Positions 7,888-15,400 of a DNA stretch of 51,199 nt are shown here, piece after piece. Position 1 is the stretch's first letter; each line of letters opens with the position of its first letter. This stretch comes from a virus, in IMG/VR virus record IMGVR_UViG_3300045612_000261, positions 1 through 51,199 of that record; one strand, 5' to 3'. Both the position numbers and the translations under genes were made by a program. The notes below the pieces were generated by a model. It worked only from the letters and a program-made list of their open reading frames with translations, did not search any database and was not told where the DNA came from.

Positions 7888-8762
7888 ATAAACTATTAGC
7901 AACAACAGGGAATGGAGTATTTTTTGAAACAAGTATAGCACTTGATCCCGTTCCAATTAATGGTATTCGTGTACGTAGCATTATGACAGGAATATGTCGT
8001 AGTGATATAGATATGATGAATGGCTATTTTAATTCATTGCCATTAGGCATGCAGGGACATGAAGGGTTAGGCGAAGTTGTAGAAGTTGGCAAATTAGTCT
8101 ATGATGTGTTTGTAGGTGATCTTGTGGCCACAAGAGGCGAGCCTGCTTATGCTGATTTTTACAATGTTAGATTTGGTGAATATGTAAAGGTTCCAGAAGC
8201 ACATCCACGCTACATAATTGAACCTGTAGCCTGTGGAGTAAACAGTGTAAACCAATATTATTACCATCTCAAACGTAAAGAAGGTGGAAGATTACTAATT
8301 AATGGTACTGGCTTTTTAAGTTATGTAGCATATATTACACTTAAGATCAGTAATTTTAATTTTGATATTGATGTAATAGGTAATCATCATCATGACTTGT
8401 TTGGATCAGATCATAAAAACACTTATGATGGTGAATATGATGTAATTATGGATTTTAAAGGTAATGATCTTTATGCTATAGCCACTAATGGTATTTTAGT
8501 CAATGCTGTTAGTAAGGTCACAACAAAACAAATTGAAGATCATTTACTTTGGAATTGTGTCACCACTATTCGTCCAAGTCCCCGTAGTAAAACATTCTTC
8601 CAAAGTATGGAATATGCTGTTAAATGGATAAAAGAAGGTCGCTTAAATGTTGACAGATTTTGGACCCAATCCTATAATAGGAACACAGAGTGGCAACAGG
8701 CTTTTCAAGATGGTGCCAACAGACCAACAAATTACGGCAGAGGTTATATTGTATGGCCATAG
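7884..8762 (+). CDS. Zinc-type (MDR) alcohol dehydrogenase-like protein
   Basis: A 292-residue medium-chain dehydrogenase/reductase with a GroES-like N-terminus: MTGICRSDIDMMNGYF, then MQGHEGLGEVVEVG (the GHE motif) and VGDLVATRG. The usual structural-zinc cysteine cluster is not evident, and the cofactor domain is shorter than in typical enzymes of 340-350 residues. C(19-40 region), H and E of the catalytic zinc site appear to be present. It overlaps the upstream oxidoreductase by four bases (ATGA) and the downstream gene by ten. The substrate is unknown. A role in making a modified nucleobase or a sugar is inference from neighbours only. Confidence 0.75.
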   Translation: MNKLLATTGNGVFFETSIALDPVPINGIRVRSIMTGICRSDIDMMNGYFNSLPLGMQGHEGLGEVVEVGKLVYDVFVGDLVATRGEPAYADFYNVRFGEYVKVPEAHPRYIIEPVACGVNSVNQYYYHLKRKEGGRLLINGTGFLSYVAYITLKISNFNFDIDVIGNHHHDLFGSDHKNTYDGEYDVIMDFKGNDLYAIATNGILVNAVSKVTTKQIEDHLLWNCVTTIRPSPRSKTFFQSMEYAVKWIKEGRLNVDRFWTQSYNRNTEWQQAFQDGANRPTNYGRGYIVWP

Positions 8763-9256
8763 GAACAGAAGGCAGGCAACAAGTAGATTATTTTATTGGC
8801 ATTGAAGTTGAAAATACTCCAATGAAAGGTGTACGTACACTATTTGTAGTTGGTGTCAAACCTGTAGATGAGATTATTAGCAAAGTAAATAACCTCGACC
8901 ACATTTATTTAGGAACAAGTCAAAGTTTTAAACCATCCACTCTAGAAGATTGGCAGAGTTGGAGCACTATGATTAATAAATTATTGGACATTGGTTATTG
9001 GGTAACTCTCGACTTTGATGTTAAATATGCTAATGAAATTAACGAGATGGGGTTTACAGAAAACAATAAATTTATTCCTATGATTAGTGTTAAAATTCCC
9101 CATATTAAATTATATAACTATAATGCAGTATTAAAAATTGATGATAATACTTGGGGAGAGACTAATCCAGGAGTATGGTGTCATTATTTACATGATCTAA
9201 TGAAACGTAATACATATACAGATTGGCGAGAATACGAAGGGGATACGCCAGTATGA
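8753..9256 (+). CDS. Conserved hypothetical protein of the modification block
   Basis: 167 residues starting at ATG 8753 inside the end of the dehydrogenase gene. A longer in-frame start at 8690 would lie deep in that gene. The sequence alternates strands and helices: DYFIGIEVENTPMKG, then a run of hydrophobic beta-like segments, then a tryptophan-rich C-terminus (WCHYLHDLMKR...DWREYEG). I do not recognise a catalytic motif. It lies between the dehydrogenase pair and queD and is probably co-transcribed with them. A 24-codon open frame (9253-9327) overlaps its stop, but nothing else supports it. Confidence 0.65.
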   Translation: MAIGTEGRQQVDYFIGIEVENTPMKGVRTLFVVGVKPVDEIISKVNNLDHIYLGTSQSFKPSTLEDWQSWSTMINKLLDIGYWVTLDFDVKYANEINEMGFTENNKFIPMISVKIPHIKLYNYNAVLKIDDNTWGETNPGVWCHYLHDLMKRNTYTDWREYEGDTPV

Positions 9257-9311
9257 ATCCTACATTGATAAAAGATACGCAGAAGTATAGGATTAGTTCA
9301 ATCAAACACTC

Positions 9312-9339
9312 TTGTGGTAATCTTTAAACCCTATATAAT
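9312..9339 (+). promoter_or_regulatory. Candidate sigma70 promoter upstream of queD
   Basis: TATAAT at 9334-9339 preceded by TTGTGG at 9312-9317 with a 16-bp spacer. The -10 is perfect and the -35 weak. It lies in the 150-bp gap 9257-9406, which also holds a small TGCTA/TAGCA hairpin near 9356-9370. I looked for a preQ1 riboswitch fold here and found none. Confidence 0.45.
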
Positions 9340-9406
9340 GCAATTTGCCAACTATTGCTAGTAATAGCATTACTTTTAATAAACTTTTTAAAATAGAGTA
9401 ATTCAA

Positions 9407-9784
9407 ATGATTATCAAACAAGATATAAGACCTCGTGTTAGTACATTTATTAGGGTAAGGACAGAGTTTGAAGGATATCACCATTACCCATGTGCTGGTG
9501 ATATTGATCCTCGTATTGCATTCCTTGAAAATAAACATAGACACGTATTTAAGGTAGAGATAAAGATAAGCGTCAATCATTCAGATAGAGAACTTGAATT
9601 CTTTTTAGTAAAATGGGCCCTACAAGATTTCATTAAATCTGGTGACCAAGATAATAAAAGCTGTGAAATGATTGCTAGAGATATTTTAGAAAAACATCTT
9701 AGACCCAAGTATGGTGAAAGATACTATGAGGTAGTAGTATCTGAAGATGGTGAATCTGATGGAGTAGTTAATTACTATCCTTAA
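9407..9784 (+). CDS. queD: QueD-like 6-carboxytetrahydropterin synthase
   Basis: 125 residues, the usual QueD length. F21 to H26 with C29 (FEGYHHYPC) corresponds to the N-terminal His and catalytic Cys region. HRHVFKVEI at 44-52 corresponds to the HGHSFxVxV zinc motif. LEFFLVK matches the aspartate/glutamate FxxLK segment, and EVVVSEDGES matches the C-terminal catalytic Glu strand. QueD converts 7,8-dihydroneopterin triphosphate to 6-carboxytetrahydropterin. FolE (upstream step) and QueE (downstream step) are encoded within 4.5 kb. The Cys-to-HxH spacing is longer than in E. coli QueD, so a pterin synthase of the wider PTPS family is possible. Confidence 0.75.
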   Translation: MIIKQDIRPRVSTFIRVRTEFEGYHHYPCAGDIDPRIAFLENKHRHVFKVEIKISVNHSDRELEFFLVKWALQDFIKSGDQDNKSCEMIARDILEKHLRPKYGERYYEVVVSEDGESDGVVNYYP

Positions 9785-9811
9785 TTTTATTTTATTTATA
9801 TAGGTAAAGAT

Positions 9812-10054
9812 ATGACTGCAGAATGGCTTAAAAAATATTTAGTTATGAAACCCGAAGTAAGTAAGATTTTCGATGATCTTGACTCTTACTTGGAATGGTG
9901 CAAATGGGAAATGCAACCTTTTAATCAAGAGGATTTGTATCGTAAAAATAGTCCTGTATATAGCACATACTTAGCTAGTAAAAAACCTAAACGTCAAAAT
10001 AACGTTAAAACTCGACCAGAAAGAAAACGTAATGAGCAAAATATTTCTAATTGA
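9812..10054 (+). CDS. Conserved hypothetical protein
   Basis: 80 residues, with an acidic and aromatic N-terminal half (IFDDLDSYLEWCKWEMQPFNQEDLYRK) and a very basic tail rich in Lys, Arg and Asn. The tail could bind nucleic acid. The segment F-D-D-L-x-x-Y resembles a small family I remember from marine T4-like phages, without known function. It overlaps the glycosyltransferase start by 23 bases and is probably translated in the same message. Confidence 0.6.
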   Translation: MTAEWLKKYLVMKPEVSKIFDDLDSYLEWCKWEMQPFNQEDLYRKNSPVYSTYLASKKPKRQNNVKTRPERKRNEQNISN

Positions 10055-11135
10055 TTTGGAAAGTGTTTCTACTAGATATACTATAGAGTGGAAATGGAGT
10101 CTACCTAAACAACTAAGGAGCCAAGGATATGATGTTGAAGTTATTGATGGTCCGGAGGATATTCCTCGATCTACTACTCCTGGCGCCTTTCTTAATTTTG
10201 GCGGCACTAATATCTACAAGTCTCACCAAGTTGCTACAATTAGCAGATTGTTTTGCGAGGGACGCATCACATCTAGCGACCATTTTATTTTTACTGATGC
10301 TTGGCACCCGGGCATTATTAACTTAAAATATATGAGTGAACTGCTAGATATACCTGTAAAAACACATGGACTTTGGCATTCCGGATCTTATGACCCTCAA
10401 GATTTTTTAGGGCGTCTTATAGGCAATGCTCCTTGGGTTAGACACGCTGAAAAATCATTCTTTCATGCTTTTGATTTTAATTATTTTGCAACAAACTTTC
10501 ATATTGAAATGTTCTTAAAAAATCTTCTCAACGATAATTTGGAAATAGAAAACCCTTGGTTTGAAGAAGATTTAGCAGATGCTATAGAAGGAAAACTACC
10601 AAACATCGTTCGCACAGGCTGGCCTATGGAATATATGGACGCAGTATTAACTCCATATAAAGGGATTCACAAACGTGACTTAATCCTTTTTCCACATCGT
10701 ATAGCGCAAGAGAAACAAGTTGAGATATTTAAAGATCTTGCTACTCATTTACCACAATATGAATTTGTTGTATGTCAAGAACAAAATCTTACCAAACACC
10801 AATATCATACATTATTAGGTGAAGCTAAAATGATATTTAGTGCTAGTTTACAGGAAACATTAGGTATAAGTTGTTATGAAGGTGTTATACTGAATGCCAT
10901 CCCCTTTGTTCCAGATCGCTTGAGTTATACAGAAATGTATTTTGACGATTTTAAATATCCGTCTGAGTGTACAGAAGACTGGGAACGTTATAGAACACAT
11001 CGTCAAAAATTATGTTATGCAATTATTCAACATATGGATAAGTACTCTGCGAGATTAAAATTATTAGAACAACAAAAGGAACAATTAAGTGAACGATATT
11101 TCTCAGCCAAACCATTATTCAACAACCTTAGCTAG
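10032..11135 (+). CDS. GT-B fold glycosyltransferase
   Basis: A 367-residue protein with two Rossmann-like halves. The C-terminal domain starts near DLILFPHRIAQEKQVEIFKDL and contains SASLQETLGISCYEGVILNAIPFVPD, with E-x7-E (ETLGISCYE), the signature of retaining GT4-type enzymes that contact the nucleotide-sugar. The N-terminal acceptor domain includes NFGGTNIYKSHQV and a W/H-rich segment (THGLWHSGSYDP). Phage glycosyltransferases decorate DNA bases, virions or host glycans. Its place between queD and folE makes a modified DNA base a reasonable acceptor, but the sequence does not prove it. Confidence 0.72.
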   Translation: MSKIFLIDLESVSTRYTIEWKWSLPKQLRSQGYDVEVIDGPEDIPRSTTPGAFLNFGGTNIYKSHQVATISRLFCEGRITSSDHFIFTDAWHPGIINLKYMSELLDIPVKTHGLWHSGSYDPQDFLGRLIGNAPWVRHAEKSFFHAFDFNYFATNFHIEMFLKNLLNDNLEIENPWFEEDLADAIEGKLPNIVRTGWPMEYMDAVLTPYKGIHKRDLILFPHRIAQEKQVEIFKDLATHLPQYEFVVCQEQNLTKHQYHTLLGEAKMIFSASLQETLGISCYEGVILNAIPFVPDRLSYTEMYFDDFKYPSECTEDWERYRTHRQKLCYAIIQHMDKYSARLKLLEQQKEQLSERYFSAKPLFNNLS

Positions 11136-11535
11136 TCCCTCGGTCAATACTACAACATTAACTATAAGTTCTAGTTACGACTATTCATTGAATAATATGA
11201 ATAACCAACCGCCCACATTGACCACTGACCAAATTCAATTAATTGATTTAAACAAAATTTATGAGCTTGACAATTTTCAAATCCAACCATTACTATCTAC
11301 TACTGGTCAGTTATCGCATATAACTCCTCTTCAAACAAACTTTCAAACAAACTTTAATCTAGACCCAAGCGGTTATACATTTAATAATAAGGAGTTTGTT
11401 AATACGTGGCCTTCTTGGAATAAAATCAAGGATATGACCATCAAGTACCCTGCTCTTAAGAAGGCATTAGAAAACTTGTCAACTATATACACTATGGTGA
11501 AGGATGATTATGATAATCCAACTCCTAAAAAATAA
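11089..11535 (+). CDS. Conserved phage protein, Asn/Thr/Ser-rich N-terminus
   Basis: 148 residues from a GTG at 11089 preceded by AAAGGA. The first 90 residues are low complexity, rich in T, S, N, Q and P. The last 55 (FVNTWPSWNKIKDMTIKYPALKKALENL...MVKDDYDNP) look like a conserved helical domain that I remember as the C-terminus of small proteins in marine T4-like phages. Function unknown. It overlaps the end of the glycosyltransferase and the start of the cupin gene. Confidence 0.65.
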   Translation: MNDISQPNHYSTTLASPSVNTTTLTISSSYDYSLNNMNNQPPTLTTDQIQLIDLNKIYELDNFQIQPLLSTTGQLSHITPLQTNFQTNFNLDPSGYTFNNKEFVNTWPSWNKIKDMTIKYPALKKALENLSTIYTMVKDDYDNPTPKK

Positions 11536-11998
11536 GTTCTTAAACTTACTTGATGCTGTAGGACGTAAGCGTATTATACTAGATAGAGTGAGTAAGGATC
11601 CATATTTAGAACGCTACTATATATTTCTTAAAGATCGTAAGTGGTTTCCATTTAATTTATTCATACACAAGTTTCTTAAGAGTGATCCAGATGATTTACA
11701 CGATCATCCTTGGCCCTACGCTACTCTAATTCTTAAAGGTGGATATTGGGAGTGGATACCTTTGTTTGATGAAGAAGGAAAAAAAATTAATGAAGTAAGA
11801 TATTGGCGTGGTGCAGGACACTTTCGTATCAGTAAAGCCTCCAGTTATCATCGTATTGAATTAGATCCCTATGTAGTTTGTTGGACCCTATTTATGCCAG
11901 GCCCACAGCATAAAGAATGGGGATTTTTAGTACATAACAAATGGATATCTAATGAACAATATCTACAACAACGCAAACTACAAAATACATTATCATAA
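11510..11998 (+). CDS. Cupin-like protein
   Basis: 162 residues. DDLHDHPWPYATLILKGGYWEW followed by RGAGHFRISKASSYHRIEL and FMPGPQHKEWGFL has the spacing of a double-stranded beta-helix, with metal ligands probably H67, H69 and a later His. ATG 11510 has an AGG element six bases upstream; ATG 11504 is the alternative. Cupins of this type occur in marine T4-like phages without a defined role. Sugar isomerase, dioxygenase and simple ligand-binding functions are all possible. Confidence 0.7.
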   Translation: MIIQLLKNKFLNLLDAVGRKRIILDRVSKDPYLERYYIFLKDRKWFPFNLFIHKFLKSDPDDLHDHPWPYATLILKGGYWEWIPLFDEEGKKINEVRYWRGAGHFRISKASSYHRIELDPYVVCWTLFMPGPQHKEWGFLVHNKWISNEQYLQQRKLQNTLS

Positions 11999-12042
11999 TT
12001 ACTAATTTACTAAAGTAATATAAAAAATAAGTAGTATCTAGC

Positions 12043-12057
12043 GATAACAATGTTATC
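12043..12057 (+). other. Small perfect hairpin in a leader
   Basis: GATAAC-AAT-GTTATC, a 6-bp stem with a 3-nt loop, 18 nt before the ATG at 12075 and followed by AAAAAGG. It has no terminal T-run long enough to call a terminator. A leader or attenuator structure is possible. Confidence 0.4.
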
Positions 12058-12074
12058 CTTAAAAAGGTTAAAAA

Positions 12075-12266
12075 ATGAGTGACAGAGAACAAAAAATAAA
12101 ACGAATGAAAGAATTAATCGAACCTATTGACAAAACTGTTTTAATGTGCGATAATACTAATTATTTGGCTTATGTTGGCTAGTTGTATGATGGTAATGCT
12201 AAGGAAATTTATGACAACTACTTAGATATAGCTAATCGTAAAAAAATGTTTAGAGAATACTTGTGA
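12075..12266 (+). pseudogene. Small phage gene interrupted by an in-frame TAG
   Basis: ATG 12075 opens a 63-codon frame (SDREQKIKRMKELIEPIDK...) with a TAG at 12180-12182. The same frame continues for 27 sense codons (ending NRKKMFREYL) to a TGA at 12264 that overlaps the GTG start of the HIT gene, the junction style of real genes here. In the stop region the +1 frame reads MLASCMMV, which looks more coding-like than the in-frame residues, so a pair of compensating frameshifts is one explanation. Read-through, sequencing error or true decay are the others. Confidence 0.5.
12127..12155 (+). promoter_or_regulatory. Candidate sigma70 promoter for HIT-folE-queE
   Basis: TTGACA at 12127-12132, a 17-bp spacer and GATAAT at 12150-12155, inside the interrupted small gene. 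It would start a transcript about 100 nt before the HIT gene. Because it lies in coding-like DNA the match could be chance. Confidence 0.5.
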
Positions 12267-12664
12267 CTGATTTAGAAAAGGCACTCCATGAAAAAACAGC
12301 ACCGTGGACAGAAATCGAATATAGAACCCTCCAATTTTGGGTATTTAGAGATGCGTACCCCGTTACCCAAGGGCATTTGCTATTTGTGCCTACCAGCAGA
12401 ACATCGGACGCTCTATTTGAATGCTACAAAGGAGCATACAAATTCGGATATGATGGTGTCCAAAATGGCAACTGGGAAGGATTTAACATTGGTCAAAACA
12501 TTGGGGAGGTTGCTGGTCAAACAGTAACGTATCCTCACGTACATATGATACCACGTCGTAAAGGAGATATGCTAGATCCTAGAGGTGGTGTAAGACATGT
12601 TATCCCAGAAAAGGGTAACTATAAAAAAGTCAAAGAGCAGTCTATAATAAAAAGTGTAAACTGA
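12263..12664 (+). CDS. HIT-family protein
   Basis: 133 residues starting with GTG 12263. QFWVFRDAYPVTQGHLLFVPTSR is the typical HIT beta sheet with the G-H-L-L-x-x-P segment, NIGQNIGEVAGQTV precedes the active site, and YPHVHMIPRRKGD is the histidine-triad loop. The first His of HxHxH is a Tyr here, while the middle (nucleophilic) and last His are kept. HIT proteins hydrolyse dinucleoside polyphosphates or nucleoside phosphoramidates. In a folE/queE neighbourhood a nucleotide-salvage role is plausible. The GGVRHVIPEKGNYK tail resembles phage and bacterial diadenosine-tetraphosphatase-like proteins. Confidence 0.82.
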   Translation: MTDLEKALHEKTAPWTEIEYRTLQFWVFRDAYPVTQGHLLFVPTSRTSDALFECYKGAYKFGYDGVQNGNWEGFNIGQNIGEVAGQTVTYPHVHMIPRRKGDMLDPRGGVRHVIPEKGNYKKVKEQSIIKSVN

Positions 12665-12666
12665 TC

Positions 12667-13437
12667 ATGGAAACTATATTAATGAATAAAAAACTGATAA
12701 ATGATACGCCATATTATACTAGTCATGAAGGTGCATCGTTATATAAGAATAAAACTTTAAGTCAGGTACTAAGAAAAAAAATGCAGGATGATGGCAAAAG
12801 ATTTTTTGCTGGAGATAATATTAATGAATATATTGTTGAATCTGATAAGGAACTTCTTATAGAAGAAGCAACCAAAGCATTTGAAAATGTATTAGATGTT
12901 TTACTAATTGATCGTCAAAATGATCCAAATAGTAAAGGCACAGCACGCCGTCTTGCCAAAATGTATTTTAACGAAATAATGGCAGGTAGATATGATTCAA
13001 GACCAGATGTTACAAGTTTTCCTAATGAAGGTGATGATTCCTACAAGGGTATGCTGGTAGTGCGTAGTGAATTACGTAGTATGTGTAGTCATCATCATCA
13101 ACCTGTAAATGGAGTAGCATATATTGGAATTATTCCTAATGGTCGTGTTATAGGCCTAAGTAAGTATACTCGTATAGCACAATGGTGTGCCCGTAGAGGA
13201 ACACTACAGGAAGAACTATGCAATCTTATTGCCCGTGAAATTGAAAAGGCTACAGGTAGTCCAAATGTGGGTGTTTATATACAGGCCACACATGGATGCT
13301 GTGAAAATAGAGGTGTTATGGCACATAGTAGTCTTACACAAACCACAGTACTAAAAGGTGCTTTTAACACAGACATGGGAACTAAAAAAGAATTTTTCGA
13401 TAATATTAAACTTCAACAGGACTTTGCCCCAAGATGA
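12667..13437 (+). CDS. folE: GTP cyclohydrolase I (FolE)
   Basis: A 256-residue enzyme, slightly longer than E. coli FolE (222). RSMCSHHHQPVNGVAYIGIIPNGRVIGLSKYTRI carries the zinc ligands (Cys and His of the CxHH motif) and the GLSK substrate segment. VGVYIQATHGCCENRGV supplies the second zinc Cys and the catalytic loop. It converts GTP to dihydroneopterin triphosphate, the first step to 7-deazaguanines and to folates. With the queD- and queE-like genes it forms the early part of the queuosine/7-deazaguanine pathway. ATG 12682 is an alternative start. The stop overlaps the next ATG. Confidence 0.93.
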   Translation: METILMNKKLINDTPYYTSHEGASLYKNKTLSQVLRKKMQDDGKRFFAGDNINEYIVESDKELLIEEATKAFENVLDVLLIDRQNDPNSKGTARRLAKMYFNEIMAGRYDSRPDVTSFPNEGDDSYKGMLVVRSELRSMCSHHHQPVNGVAYIGIIPNGRVIGLSKYTRIAQWCARRGTLQEELCNLIAREIEKATGSPNVGVYIQATHGCCENRGVMAHSSLTQTTVLKGAFNTDMGTKKEFFDNIKLQQDFAPR

Positions 13438-13661
13438 GACAAGAACTTTTATTAGCGTTACAACAATATTTTAATAGTCATATTAATAAACATCGTATGA
13501 ATGTCGAAGTAATGTTAAACAATCCTATGGCTATACATGAACATACAGATATTATGGCGGCACTAGAAAAGGAAATTCATACTATGTCAGAATTTAAGGA
13601 TAAATTAGAAGTACTTGAAGCATACTTTAAAGAAAAGGAGTTTTACCATGACACAAAATGA
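13434..13661 (+). CDS. Conserved small helical protein
   Basis: 75 residues, predicted to be a helical pair: HINKHRMNVEVMLNNPMAIHEHTDIMAALEKEIHTMSEFKDKLEVLEAYF. The segment N-V-E-V-x-L-x-N-P-x-x-I-x-E-H-x-D-I resembles a small family I remember from marine T4-like phages. Function unknown. It is coupled to folE by an ATGA overlap and overlaps the next small gene. Confidence 0.65.
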   Translation: MRQELLLALQQYFNSHINKHRMNVEVMLNNPMAIHEHTDIMAALEKEIHTMSEFKDKLEVLEAYFKEKEFYHDTK

Positions 13662-13800
13662 AAAACCTAAAGGTACTTGTGGCTGCGGACGTAGTCCGAC
13701 TGGAAATTGTATTGGTTGGCACAATCTTACTGAAGCACAATACCAAGCTAAACTTGCTGAACATAATGCTAAACAGAATAGTCAACAGCCACAAAAATGA
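13648..13800 (+). CDS. Cys-rich small protein, CDGSH-like zinc or iron-sulfur motif
   Basis: 50 residues from ATG 13648 with AAAAGGAG seven bases upstream. The core CGCGRSPTGNCIGWH has the order C-x-C-x2-S-x4-C-x-G-x-H, one residue shorter than the CDGSH iron-sulfur motif (C-x-C-x2-S-x3-P-x-C-D-G-S-H). It may bind a 2Fe-2S cluster or zinc. The frame continues after the TGA at 13798 for 23 more sense codons to a TGA at 13870 that overlaps the queE start. It immediately precedes the radical-SAM gene queE, so a redox link is conceivable but not shown. Confidence 0.65.
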   Translation: MTQNEKPKGTCGCGRSPTGNCIGWHNLTEAQYQAKLAEHNAKQNSQQPQK

Positions 13801-13868
13801 GATGGCTTAAACACAAAAGATTTTGGTGAACGTGTTAGTAAAATTGCCACCTTAGAAGTTATGAAATC

Positions 13869-14714
13869 ATGAGCAAACTTAAAATAAGTGAATTATTTTA
13901 TAGTATACAAGGTGAAGGTAGGTTTATGGGTGTGCCCAGTGTGTTTTTACGCACATTTGGCTGCAACTTTACCTGTGATGGATTTGGTATGCCACGTGGG
14001 GAACGTAGCACAGAACGTGACCAAGCAGCAGATCGTATCATTGAGTTTAAAACTTATAAGGACTTGCCCCTTGTACATACTGGCTGTGACAGTTATGCCA
14101 GTTGGGATCCAAGGTTTAAAGACTTTAGTCCTATATTAGACACTGCAAGCATAGCACAAAACATTATGGACTTACTGCCCTTTAAACGATGGACCAGAGA
14201 ACATCTTGTTATTACTGGTGGTGAACCTTTGTTAGGTTGGCAACGTAGTTATCCTGACCTATTAGAACATGCGTTAATGCAGCCTTTGAAACAACTAACT
14301 TTTGAAACAAATGGTACTCAAAAACTTACATCTGATTTTAAAAAGTATTTAGGCGAATGGGCTAACAGTGATGACAGAGAAATTACATTCAGTGTCAGTG
14401 CTAAACTACCCAGCAGCGGTGAGAAGTGGGAAGAGGCTATATTACCTGAAGTGGTATATGAGTACGCACAGGTTGGCCATGTGTACTTAAAGTTTGTTGT
14501 AGCCACTGAGGAAGACGCCAAGGATGCCCTAACAGCAAGCCTACAATATAGAAAAGCTGGCTTTAACGGTGATATCTATTTGATGCCTGTAGGTGGTGTA
14601 GAAAGTGTATATACTATGAACAATCGTAAAGTAGCTGAACTTGCTATGCAGTGTGGTGTACGCTATAGTGATCGGCTACAAGTGCCTTTGTTTAAAAATG
14701 AATGGGGAACCTGA
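13869..14714 (+). CDS. queE: QueE, 7-carboxy-7-deazaguanine synthase (radical SAM), phage-type
   Basis: 281 residues. SELFYSIQGEGRFMGVPSVFLRTFGCNFTC is the QueE N-terminus. LVITGGEPLLGWQ is the GGEP SAM-binding motif, and FETNGTQKL is the following strand. The radical-SAM cysteines are C32 and C36, but the usual third cysteine two residues later is absent. The matching CDxxxxxWD segment appears at C73 (GCDSYASWD) after an insertion of about 35 residues. The enzyme makes 7-carboxy-7-deazaguanine from the QueD product. No QueC follows, so the phage pathway as seen here stops at the carboxy base. Confidence 0.9.
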   Translation: MSKLKISELFYSIQGEGRFMGVPSVFLRTFGCNFTCDGFGMPRGERSTERDQAADRIIEFKTYKDLPLVHTGCDSYASWDPRFKDFSPILDTASIAQNIMDLLPFKRWTREHLVITGGEPLLGWQRSYPDLLEHALMQPLKQLTFETNGTQKLTSDFKKYLGEWANSDDREITFSVSAKLPSSGEKWEEAILPEVVYEYAQVGHVYLKFVVATEEDAKDALTASLQYRKAGFNGDIYLMPVGGVESVYTMNNRKVAELAMQCGVRYSDRLQVPLFKNEWGT

Positions 14715-15400
14715 TGAAAAAAACATTGTTGGATATATATTTAAATGATCTTACTCTACACAGTGACAAGTATTTGTCATATTTTTCAGTTTATGAACAT
14801 TTTTTTGAAAAGTATAGAAATAAAGAATTAACTTTTGTAGAAGTTGGTGTACAAGGTGGTGGTAGTTTGGAAATGTGGTATAAGTATTTTGGTGATAAAT
14901 CACGTATTATAGGCATTGATGTAGACGATCATGTTATAAATCATAAAAGTGAAGGCACTAATATTATTATTGGTAATCAAGGTGATGAAGGATTTTGGAA
15001 AGCTATACTTCCAACTATTGGTAATATTGATATATTCTTAGATGATGGCAGTCATCAGGTTGGTCATCAAATTTTAACTTTTATCAAAGTATGGCCATAT
15101 ATTAAAAATGGTGGTATTTATATGTGTGAGGATACACATACCAGTTATTTTTTAGATTGGGGTAATGGATTATTAGCAGGTAACACATATTTAGAATTCG
15201 TCAAAAAACTTACTGATGTTATTAATAAAGATCATTGGCAGGGTTTTATCACAGTAGAAAGTGACTTTTTAAGAAAAAACTTTGCAGATATTGCAAGTAT
15301 AACTTTTAATAACAGTATTGTTACTATTATTAAAGGACAACCTAAATGGATTAGACCTAATCCTTATCCTGGACATCAAGTTGTAGAGCTACCTGAATAA
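14714..15400 (+). CDS. Class I SAM-dependent methyltransferase (CmcI/macrocin-type)
   Basis: 228 residues from ATG 14714, which overlaps the queE stop (TGATG); an earlier in-frame ATG at 14702 is less likely. TFVEVGVQGGGSLEMWYKYFGDKSRIIGIDVD is motif I with the acidic ribose ligand. DIFLDDGSHQVGHQ resembles the metal-binding DDGSHxxxH of sugar O-methyltransferases and CmcI-type enzymes, and IKNGGIYMCEDTH follows. This suggests O-methylation of a sugar. Given the glycosyltransferase nearby, a glycan is a likely substrate. Confidence 0.8.
   Translation: MKKTLLDIYLNDLTLHSDKYLSYFSVYEHFFEKYRNKELTFVEVGVQGGGSLEMWYKYFGDKSRIIGIDVDDHVINHKSEGTNIIIGNQGDEGFWKAILPTIGNIDIFLDDGSHQVGHQILTFIKVWPYIKNGGIYMCEDTHTSYFLDWGNGLLAGNTYLEFVKKLTDVINKDHWQGFITVESDFLRKNFADIASITFNNSIVTIIKGQPKWIRPNPYPGHQVVELPE

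Noticed and set aside
9257-9406. Possible preQ1 riboswitch before queD
   Set aside because: The gap has a small TGCTA/TAGCA hairpin, but I found no preQ1-I aptamer with its A-rich tail pairing into the loop, and the spacing to the start does not fit.
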